Shown: positions 1 through 5,251 of the stretch, in pieces
How the letters are laid out: each line of letters opens with the position of its first letter
Numbering within the stretch: position 1 is the stretch's first letter
NCBI GenBank assembly: GCA_903861055.1
Contig: CAIOSU010000250.1
Location: forward strand, 1 to 5,251
Direction of reading: 5' to 3'
Source: an uncultured bacterium
GTDB taxonomy: Bacteria; Bacteroidota; Bacteroidia; Chitinophagales; CAIOSU01
DNA length: 5,251 nucleotides
Notes under the pieces: generated by a model
Databases searched by the model: none
What the model saw: only the letters and a program-made list of their open reading frames with translations
What the model was told of the DNA's origin: nothing
Translations under genes and position numbers: made by a program

Positions 1-1771
1 ATATCTCCCAGAATTCACCCGCTTCAGTTTCAGCAGTACCCGTCATACCAGCCAATTTGTGGTACATCCGGAAATAGTTTTGCAACGTAACGGTGGCGTA
101 GGTTTGTGTCGCTGCTTCCACCTTCACGTTTTCCTTTGCTTCAATGGCTTGGTGCAACCCGTCGCTATAACGGCGGCCATCCATAATACGGCCCGTGTTT
201 TCGTCTACGATTTTCACCTTCGCATCCATTACCACGTACTCAATATCTCGCTCAAATAGGGTGTAGGCTTTCAATAACTGTTGTACAATGTGCAAGCGCT
301 CGGCTTTTATGCCAAAGTCTTGCATCAACACGTCTTTTCTTGCTACCTTTTGTTCTTCGCTAAGCGAACCGTCTTTTTCAATCTCGGCTACTTCGGCACC
401 AACATCGGGCATTACAAAGAACGTTTTGTCTTCGCCAGCACCGGTTATGAGGTCAATACCGCTTTCGGTAAGTTCTACGCTGTTCTGTTTTTCTTCAATT
501 ACAAAGAACAGTTCATCATCTACCAGCGGCATCCTTTTGTTATTCTCCGACATGTAGTGGTTCTCCGCTTTTTGCATAATAACCTTAATGCCTGGCTCGC
601 TTAAATACTTAATAAGCGGCTTATAACGAGGCAAACCACGGTGTGCACGCAAAAGCGACAAGCCACCAGTTTTCTCGTCCGTTTTTCCTGATTCTATTTC
701 TTTCTTAGCTTGATTTAGGAAGTTGTTTACTGCCTTTTTCTGCGCCTCAACCAAACGCTCAATGCGTGGTTTTAGCACCATATATTCTTGTATATCGTTC
801 TTTGGTACTGGGCCAGAAATAATAAGCGGTGTACGCGCATCATCCACCAACACACTATCCACCTCATCTACCATAGCATAATGGTGCTTGCGCTGTACTA
901 GTTCTTCGGGGCTGCGGGTCATGTTGTCGCGCAGGTAGTCAAAGCCAAATTCGTTGTTAGTGCCGTATGTTACATCGGCATTATAAGCATTGCGGCGTTC
1001 TTCGCTGTTGGGTTCGTATTTGTCAATACAATCAACGGTAAGGCCCAAGAAGTTAAGTAAAGGCGCCATCCACTCACTATCCCTACGGGCTAGGTAGTCG
1101 TTTACGGTTACAATGTGCACCCCTTGTTTAGTAAGGCCATTAAGGTAAGCAGGTAGGGTTGCTACCAAGGTTTTACCTTCGCCTGTTGCCATTTCGGCAA
1201 TTCGGCCACGGTGCAACACTGCGCCACCAATTAGCTGCACGTCGTAGTGTACCATATCCCAGGTTACGCGGTTGCCGGCAGCTAGCCAATTGTTTTGGTA
1301 AGTTACTTTCTCGCCACTTATGCTAATGTGGTCAGGGCCAACAGCTAGGTCGCGGTCCAATTGGGTAGCAGTAGCGGTTAGGTCTTTGTTTTCTGTAAAA
1401 CGCCTTGCGGTTTCTTTTACTACTGCAAATGCTTCGGGCATAATCTCTAGCAATACCTCTTCCAGTTTCTTATCGCGGTCTTTAATCAAGTCGTCAACTT
1501 GCTTAAAAATGACTTCTTTGGCATCAGGGTCCATGGTGCCGTCTTTGGCTTGGTTCCTTAAGTCAGCTACTTGCCCGTCAATATCCTTCAGATATTCGGC
1601 AATGCGGTTTTGAAACTCTGCGGTTTTGCTGCGCAAAGCATCATTGCTCAATGATTGTAAGGTTGGGTATATCGCTCTAATCTTCTCCACATAGGGCATC
1701 ACTTCTTTGATGTCTTTGTCAGATTTCGTTCCGAAGAGCTTGTTAATAGTCTTATTGATAAAGTCCAGCAT
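1..1771 (-). CDS. secA: Protein translocase subunit SecA, N-terminal 590 codons (3' end beyond left edge)
   Basis: SecA is the cytosolic ATPase that binds preproteins and drives them through the SecYEG channel in the inner membrane. Translation from the ATG at 1771 is open to the window edge. It shows the Walker A motif MATGEGKT (residues 194-201), YGTNNEFGFDYLRDNM (269-284), Walker B DEVD (302-305) followed by DDARTPLIISG (310-320), then the preprotein cross-linking region, VDENTGRIMDGRRYSDGLHQ (522-541), and the start of the second nucleotide-binding fold at AGMTGTAETE (574-583). The start fits the family: the protein opens MLDFINKTINKLFGTK, like the amphipathic N-terminal helix of other SecAs. 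Walker A lies about 90 residues later than in E. coli SecA (Lys200 here, Lys108 there) because of two added segments before it, and the cross-linking region is also longer; this is usual for Bacteroidota, whose SecAs run to roughly 1,100 residues. About the last 500 residues (rest of NBD2, helical scaffold and wing domains, C-terminal linker) are therefore outside the window. Identification is secure. Confidence 0.98.
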   Translation of the reverse strand, partial: MLDFINKTINKLFGTKSDKDIKEVMPYVEKIRAIYPTLQSLSNDALRSKTAEFQNRIAEYLKDIDGQVADLRNQAKDGTMDPDAKEVIFKQVDDLIKDRDKKLEEVLLEIMPEAFAVVKETARRFTENKDLTATATQLDRDLAVGPDHISISGEKVTYQNNWLAAGNRVTWDMVHYDVQLIGGAVLHRGRIAEMATGEGKTLVATLPAYLNGLTKQGVHIVTVNDYLARRDSEWMAPLLNFLGLTVDCIDKYEPNSEERRNAYNADVTYGTNNEFGFDYLRDNMTRSPEELVQRKHHYAMVDEVDSVLVDDARTPLIISGPVPKNDIQEYMVLKPRIERLVEAQKKAVNNFLNQAKKEIESGKTDEKTGGLSLLRAHRGLPRYKPLIKYLSEPGIKVIMQKAENHYMSENNKRMPLVDDELFFVIEEKQNSVELTESGIDLITGAGEDKTFFVMPDVGAEVAEIEKDGSLSEEQKVARKDVLMQDFGIKAERLHIVQQLLKAYTLFERDIEYVVMDAKVKIVDENTGRIMDGRRYSDGLHQAIEAKENVKVEAATQTYATVTLQNYFRMYHKLAGMTGTAETEAGEFWEI

Positions 1772-1808
1772 TCTCGATGGGTAATTTTAGTTGTAACAAC
1801 CTTTACTG

Positions 1809-1843
1809 CAAAAATAATACTAATTCTGCAGCCTACTTGCCAA
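1809..1843 (-). promoter_or_regulatory. Candidate Bacteroidota-type promoter for secA
   Basis: On the minus strand, 1816-1809 reads TATTTTTG, an exact match to the Bacteroidota -7 consensus TAnnTTTG. A TTG that could act as the -33 element lies at 1843-1841, with a 24-nt spacer, slightly longer than the usual 17-23. Transcription would begin around 1800, giving a leader of about 30 nt before the secA ATG at 1771. The leader has no clear Shine-Dalgarno sequence, which is common in this phylum. The call rests on consensus matching only. Confidence 0.4.
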
Positions 1844-1881
1844 TACCCACGGAATTTCGGGACTATTTTGGCTCAAAGGCT

Positions 1882-1889
1882 TATCTTTG
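1882..1889 (+). promoter_or_regulatory. purD: Candidate -7 element (TATCTTTG) for purD
   Basis: TATCTTTG matches the Bacteroidota -7 consensus TAnnTTTG and ends 29 nt before the purD ATG at 1919, which would give a short AT-rich leader. No good TTG -33 element sits 17-23 nt upstream: the nearest T-rich run, TTTTG at 1866-1870, is only 11 nt away, and TTTC at 1855-1858 is a poor match. The element is plausible by position but unsupported by a full promoter. No purine riboswitch or PurR-like palindrome was seen in the spacer. Confidence 0.35.
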
Positions 1890-1918
1890 CTCATTCTGTT
1901 CACGTAAATAAATTGTTT

Positions 1919-3193
1919 ATGAATATTCTCTTGCTCGGTAGCGGTGGCCGCGAACATGCTTTGGCTTGGAAACTAAGCCGTAGCTCACTTTGCAAGAATT
2001 TATGGATAGCGCCGGGCAACGGTGGTACCCGAAACAATGGCACAAATGTAAACATTTCGGCCACCGATTTTGACGCTTTGGCAGCCTTTGCCTTGGAGAA
2101 GACCATTGATATGGTGGTGGTGGGCCCCGAAGACCCGCTTGTATTAGGTGTGGTTGATTACTTCAAAGCTGCGCCCAGCCTACAACACATACCTGTTATT
2201 GGCCCCGATAAATTGGGTGCACAGTTGGAGGGTAGCAAGGCATTTGCAAAGCAGTTTATGATGAAATATAATGTGCCTACCGCGGGTTACATGGAGTTTG
2301 ATTCGACGAATGTTAATGACGGATTGGCATACATCAATACTCTTACCCCACCGATAGTATTGAAGGCTGACGGATTGGCAGCAGGCAAGGGAGGTTTGAT
2401 TATTCAGGATAAAGAAGAGGCTAAGGCTGCGCTGAAAGATATGATACTGGAATCGCGATTTGGTGATGCTAGTAAGAAGGTGGTAATAGAGGAGTTTTTG
2501 GATGGAATCGAGTTTTCGGTATTTGTACTAACCGATGGCACAAGCTATAAGATACTACCACCGGCCAAAGATTATAAGCGGGTAGGAGAGGGCGATAGCG
2601 GATTGAACACTGGTGGAATGGGCGCCATAAGCCCAGTGCCTTTTGTTACCGAAGAACTAATGCGCGTAGTTGAGGAAACTGTTGTAAAGCCAACCATAGC
2701 TGGTATTAAAGCCGAAGGGATGGATTATAAAGGCTTTGTGTACATTGGCTTGATAAAAGTAGGCGATACGCCTAAGGTGATAGAATATAATTGCCGCTTG
2801 GGCGATCCTGAAACCGAAGTCGTTATTCCGCTGCTGGAAACTGATTTGGTTAAGCTTTTCCGTGCTGTGGCGGGTGGCTATTTGGGCGAAGAGGAGCTGG
2901 AGTTTAAAGATGAACACTGCGCTACAATCATGCTCGTATCGGGCGGCTACCCTGGCGAGTATGAAAAGGGCCAACACATAACCGGAGCCTACGAAATTGA
3001 GGATAGCCTTGTTTTTCATGCGGGTACCAAAGTGCACGATGGCAAGCTATACACCAACGGCGGCCGTGTAATAGCGGTTACTTCATTCGGGAAAACCTTG
3101 AAATCAGCACTAGAAACTTCATTGAAGAATGCACACCGCATCCAATTTGACGGTAAAAACTACCGTAAGGATATTGGCTACGAGTTTGTGTAA
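1919..3193 (+). CDS. purD: Phosphoribosylamine-glycine ligase (GAR synthetase)
   Basis: PurD is a cytosolic enzyme that joins glycine to 5-phosphoribosylamine using ATP to form glycinamide ribonucleotide, the second step of de novo purine synthesis. The 424-residue product matches the usual family length of about 420-430. Visible landmarks are the N-terminal GSGGREHALAW (7-17), VGPEDPLV (68-75), QLEGSKAFAK (102-111), the ATP-grasp loop KADGLAAGKG (149-158), EEFLDGIEFS (191-200), KRVGEGDSGLNTGGMGA (220-236), the metal- and ATP-binding NCRLGDPETE (291-300), and the C-terminal GGYPGEY (342-348) and TNGGRVI (379-385). In the GDPE signature, Leu replaces the commoner Phe before GDPE. The ATG at 1919 is chosen because MNILLLGSGGREH aligns with the N terminus of known PurDs; an in-frame TTG at 1868 would add 17 unconserved residues and overlap the candidate promoter. 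It is a stand-alone purD, divergent from secA and convergent with the sugar genes, not part of a visible pur operon. Confidence 0.98.
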   Translation: MNILLLGSGGREHALAWKLSRSSLCKNLWIAPGNGGTRNNGTNVNISATDFDALAAFALEKTIDMVVVGPEDPLVLGVVDYFKAAPSLQHIPVIGPDKLGAQLEGSKAFAKQFMMKYNVPTAGYMEFDSTNVNDGLAYINTLTPPIVLKADGLAAGKGGLIIQDKEEAKAALKDMILESRFGDASKKVVIEEFLDGIEFSVFVLTDGTSYKILPPAKDYKRVGEGDSGLNTGGMGAISPVPFVTEELMRVVEETVVKPTIAGIKAEGMDYKGFVYIGLIKVGDTPKVIEYNCRLGDPETEVVIPLLETDLVKLFRAVAGGYLGEEELEFKDEHCATIMLVSGGYPGEYEKGQHITGAYEIEDSLVFHAGTKVHDGKLYTNGGRVIAVTSFGKTLKSALETSLKNAHRIQFDGKNYRKDIGYEFV

Positions 3194-3226
3194 GGGTAGA
3201 TGACAATATAAGATGGTACTAGTATT
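3194..3226. other. Convergent purD-epimerase gap without a clear terminator
   Basis: Only 33 bp lie between the stop codons of the convergent purD and epimerase genes. The sequence is AT-rich and contains the 8-bp palindrome TACTAGTA (3217-3224), too short and weak to form a convincing intrinsic terminator. Transcripts from the two sides may overlap at their 3' ends, or terminate by Rho. Confidence 0.5.
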
Positions 3227-4216
3227 TTACTTTGCCATAGCTTGGTAAGACTCAACAGTCTTTGCCAAACCTTTCTGGAAGGTGTATTCAGGGTTATAGC
3301 CCATTAGTTTCTGAGCCTTAGCAATATTTGCCAAAGCATTGCGCACATCACCGGCACGTGTTTCGCGGTTTATGGCGGCTTGTTGCTTGCCTGTAAGTTC
3401 TTGCAAGTAGGTATACATCTGGTTCAACGAGAAATTCTCGCCCACTGCAATGTTATATACTTCGTTTACGGCTTCTTTCGGGGCAAACAAGGCTTTGATG
3501 TTGGCTTGCACAGCATTAGCTACGAAGGTAAAGTCCCGGGTTTGACCACCATCACCGTCAATATACACGGGTTCTTCGTTCAACAACGCTGCAATAAACT
3601 TAGGTATAACGGCAGCATAGGCGCCATTAGGGTTCTGCCTTGGGCCGAAAATGTTAAAGTATCGCAATCCAATAATCTCTAAGCCGTAGCAACGCTGAAA
3701 AACCTGCGCAAACAACTCGTTGGTGTATTTGGTAACGGCGTATGGAGATAGCTGTTTGCCAATGCGCTCTTCTACTTTCGGTGAATCTTCAATATCGCCA
3801 TATACAGACGATGATGAGGCATAAACCAAGCGTTTTACGCCTGAATCTTTAGCCGCAATTAGCATATTTACAAAGCCAGTAACGTTGGCAGCAGTTGTCA
3901 ATTCAGGATGCGCCAATGAGCGTGGCACCGAGCCCAAAGCGGCTTGGTGCAATACAAAGTCAACACCTTTGCAAGCATTGTGGCAAGTTGCTAAATCAGT
4001 AATGTCGCCGTAAATGAAGTTTACCTTGCCAACACTAGATAAATAGTCAATGTTATGCTGATAACCTGTTGCCAAGTTATCCAACACCCTTACCTCGCCA
4101 GCACCTTGGCGGAGCAAATACTCCGTAATATGCGAACCAATAAATCCAGCACCGCCGGTTACCAAAAAAGTGTATCCGCTAATATTTTCGTTGCCGTGGT
4201 AGCTCTTTTCGTACAT
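3227..4216 (-). CDS. wbpP: WbpP-type UDP-N-acetylglucosamine 4-epimerase (extended SDR family)
   Basis: This is a 329-residue NAD-dependent sugar-nucleotide epimerase of the extended short-chain dehydrogenase family, expected to act in the cytosol on UDP-GlcNAc/UDP-GalNAc or the matching uronic acids for surface polysaccharide synthesis. The NAD fold shows TGGAGFIG (20-27), the adenosine-binding DN (46-47) and GDI (70-72). HQAALGSVPRS (90-100), ASSSSVYGD (133-141), the catalytic Y159-xxx-K163 in LSPYAVTK, LRYFNIFGPRQNPNGAYAAV (184-203) and DGGQTRDF (222-229) follow Pseudomonas aeruginosa WbpP and Salmonella Vi TviC closely, by my recall of those sequences. The residue aligned with the substrate-size gatekeeper (Tyr299 of E. 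coli GalE, Ser306 of WbpP) is Ala294, in keeping with an N-acetylated substrate. The ATG at 4216 is chosen because it leaves a 19-residue lead before the glycine motif, as in WbpP, and lies 2 nt after the rmlB stop; a TTG at 4306 would extend it deep into rmlB. Family is secure; the exact substrate is inferred. Confidence 0.88.
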   Translation of the reverse strand: MYEKSYHGNENISGYTFLVTGGAGFIGSHITEYLLRQGAGEVRVLDNLATGYQHNIDYLSSVGKVNFIYGDITDLATCHNACKGVDFVLHQAALGSVPRSLAHPELTTAANVTGFVNMLIAAKDSGVKRLVYASSSSVYGDIEDSPKVEERIGKQLSPYAVTKYTNELFAQVFQRCYGLEIIGLRYFNIFGPRQNPNGAYAAVIPKFIAALLNEEPVYIDGDGGQTRDFTFVANAVQANIKALFAPKEAVNEVYNIAVGENFSLNQMYTYLQELTGKQQAAINRETRAGDVRNALANIAKAQKLMGYNPEYTFQKGLAKTVESYQAMAK

Positions 4217-4218
4217 GC

Positions 4219-5251
4219 TTATCGTTGTGCGTATTGCGTTTCGTAATATGCTTTGTAGTTTCCGCTGGTAACGTTGTTCAACCAAGTTTCGTTGGCCAAA
4301 TACCAATCAACGGTCTTTTCCAATCCTTCTTCAAATTGCAACGATGGTTCCCAGCCCAACTCTTCTTTTAATTTAGTTGAATCGATGGCATAGCGCAAAT
4401 CGTGTCCTGGGCGGTCTTTTACGTACGTAATTAACTTCTCCGAAGAACCAGGTTCACGGTTAAGTTTGGTATCCATTACTTTGCAAAGCACCTTAATCAA
4501 ATCGATGTTTTGCCACTCATTAAAACCACCAATGTTGTAGGTTGAGCCGTTCTTTCCGGTGTGGAAAATAACGTCAATAGCCCTTGCATGATCGTTTACC
4601 CACAACCAATCGCGGGTATATTTGCCATCGCCATATACTGGAAGCGGCTTATTATTGGTAATGTTGTGAATAAACAGCGGTATCAATTTCTCTGGAAACT
4701 GATGCGAGCCGTAGTTGTTAGAGCAGTTGCTGATAACTACAGGCAAGCCATAGGTATCATGGTAAGCCCTTACAAAGTGGTCGCTACTAGCCTTTGATGC
4801 AGAGTAAGGTGAGTGAGGGTCGTAGCTGGTTTCTTCGGTAAAGAAACCAGTTTCGCCCAATGAACCATATACTTCATCCGTTGATACATGATAAAAACGG
4901 TGCCCGCTCCAGTTACCACTCCAGTATGCTTTGGCAGCATTCATAAGCACTACAGTACCCACCACGTTTGTCATGATAAACTCCATTGGATTAAGAATGG
5001 AGCGATCCACATGGCTTTCAGCAGCAAGGTGAATAACATCAGTTATATCATGGTCGCGGAACAATTCAAGGATAAACTCGGCATCCGTAATATCTCCTTT
5101 TACAAAGGTATAATTCGGTGCATCTTCTAGGTCCTTAAGATTTTCTAGGTTACCAGCATACGTTAACTTATCCAAGTTAATAATGTGGTAATCAGGATAT
5201 TTATGTACTAGCAGGCGAATAACATGTGAACCAATAAAGCCCGCACCACCA
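4219..5251 (-). CDS. rfbB: dTDP-glucose 4,6-dehydratase (5' end beyond right edge)
   Basis: RmlB/RfbB converts dTDP-glucose to dTDP-4-keto-6-deoxyglucose with bound NAD, the second step towards dTDP-L-rhamnose and other dTDP-deoxysugars. The window holds 343 codons and the stop. The frame is open to the right edge and begins inside the glycine motif with GGAGFIGSH (visible residues 1-9), so only about the first 8 residues are missing and the full protein would be near 350, normal for the family. Then come LDKLTYAGNLENL (25-37), HLAAESHVDRSI (74-85), VSTDEVYG (122-129) carrying the Thr-Asp-Glu catalytic residues (124-126), the YSASK pair Tyr149/Lys153, NCSNNYGSHQFPEKLIPL (175-192) and RDWLWVNDH (213-221). 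The Asp-Glu pair, rather than one small residue, distinguishes 4,6-dehydratases from plain epimerases. A TTG at 5175 is an internal Leu codon, not the start. The gene leads a tight pair with the epimerase; its promoter and any rmlA, rmlC or rmlD partners would lie to the right. Confidence 0.97.
   Translation of the reverse strand, partial: GGAGFIGSHVIRLLVHKYPDYHIINLDKLTYAGNLENLKDLEDAPNYTFVKGDITDAEFILELFRDHDITDVIHLAAESHVDRSILNPMEFIMTNVVGTVVLMNAAKAYWSGNWSGHRFYHVSTDEVYGSLGETGFFTEETSYDPHSPYSASKASSDHFVRAYHDTYGLPVVISNCSNNYGSHQFPEKLIPLFIHNITNNKPLPVYGDGKYTRDWLWVNDHARAIDVIFHTGKNGSTYNIGGFNEWQNIDLIKVLCKVMDTKLNREPGSSEKLITYVKDRPGHDLRYAIDSTKLKEELGWEPSLQFEEGLEKTVDWYLANETWLNNVTSGNYKAYYETQYAQR

Larger units (their letters stand above)
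1772..1918. other. Divergent secA-purD intergenic region
   Basis: This 147-bp spacer separates the start codons of two divergent housekeeping genes. Besides the two candidate -7 elements I see no rho-independent terminator, small gene, tRNA or convincing inverted repeat. It must hold the 5' control regions of both genes. Confidence 0.75.

Noticed and set aside
281..604. Plus-strand open frames of 107 and 89 codons opposite secA.
   Set aside because: They lie antisense to strongly conserved SecA coding sequence, have no recognisable domains or start signals, and are explained as shadows of the real frame.
1868..1918. A 17-residue N-terminal extension of PurD from an in-frame TTG at 1868.
   Set aside because: The added residues do not resemble the family, TTG is a rare start, and the ATG at 1919 gives the conserved MNILLLGSGGREH N terminus.
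2657..3037. Minus-strand open frame of 126 codons inside purD.
   Set aside because: It is antisense to conserved PurD motifs and its product shows no recognisable family; a chance open frame.
3217..3224. Palindrome TACTAGTA between purD and the epimerase as a terminator.
   Set aside because: It is only 8 bp with no loop and no GC-rich stem followed by a T tract, so it does not look like an intrinsic terminator.
3380..3682. Plus-strand open frame of 100 codons opposite the epimerase.
   Set aside because: The opposite strand encodes conserved epimerase motifs; no independent evidence of coding.
4137..4160. Near-repeat of 4137-4156 and 5230-5250 (accaataaa...gcacc.cc).
   Set aside because: Both copies encode the GGAGFIGS NAD-binding motif in two related SDR enzymes, so the similarity is protein-driven and not a mobile or regulatory repeat.
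4217..4306. A 30-residue N-terminal extension of the epimerase from a TTG at 4306.
   Set aside because: It would overlap the conserved 3' end of rmlB by nearly 90 bp in another frame; the ATG at 4216 fits both family length and operon spacing.

Overview
The window looks like ordinary chromosome from a member of the Bacteroidota, probably an environmental lineage; genus cannot be told from this sequence. The evidence is a SecA with the long extra segments usual in that phylum, AT-rich 5' leaders without a clear Shine-Dalgarno sequence, and matches to the Bacteroidota -7 promoter element (TAnnTTTG) in the one divergent intergenic region. Base composition and codon use look even across all four genes, and I see no sign of foreign DNA.

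Layout: (1) The left third, on the minus strand, is the N-terminal 590 codons of secA, the motor ATPase of the Sec export pathway; its C-terminal part lies beyond the left edge. (2) A 147-bp divergent spacer separates secA from purD and holds the likely promoters of both. (3) purD, on the plus strand, is complete at 424 codons and encodes phosphoribosylamine-glycine ligase, the second step of de novo purine synthesis. (4) After a 33-bp convergent gap, two nucleotide-sugar genes lie head to tail on the minus strand. The downstream one is a complete WbpP-type UDP-N-acetylglucosamine 4-epimerase. The upstream one is rmlB/rfbB, dTDP-glucose 4,6-dehydratase, complete at its 3' end and cut by the right edge just inside its N terminus. 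Only 2 nt separate them, so they are probably co-transcribed.

The two sugar genes would feed surface polysaccharide synthesis: RmlB makes the dTDP-4-keto-6-deoxyglucose intermediate used for dTDP-rhamnose and related deoxysugars, and the epimerase would interconvert UDP-GlcNAc and UDP-GalNAc (or the uronic acid forms). The window probably touches one end of an O-antigen or capsule locus extending to the right. secA and purD are housekeeping genes with no evident functional link to it.

I found no RNA gene, mobile element, CRISPR array, tandem repeat or undescribed system. Every stretch longer than 150 bp is explained by one of the four genes, so the findings are modest details rather than discoveries.
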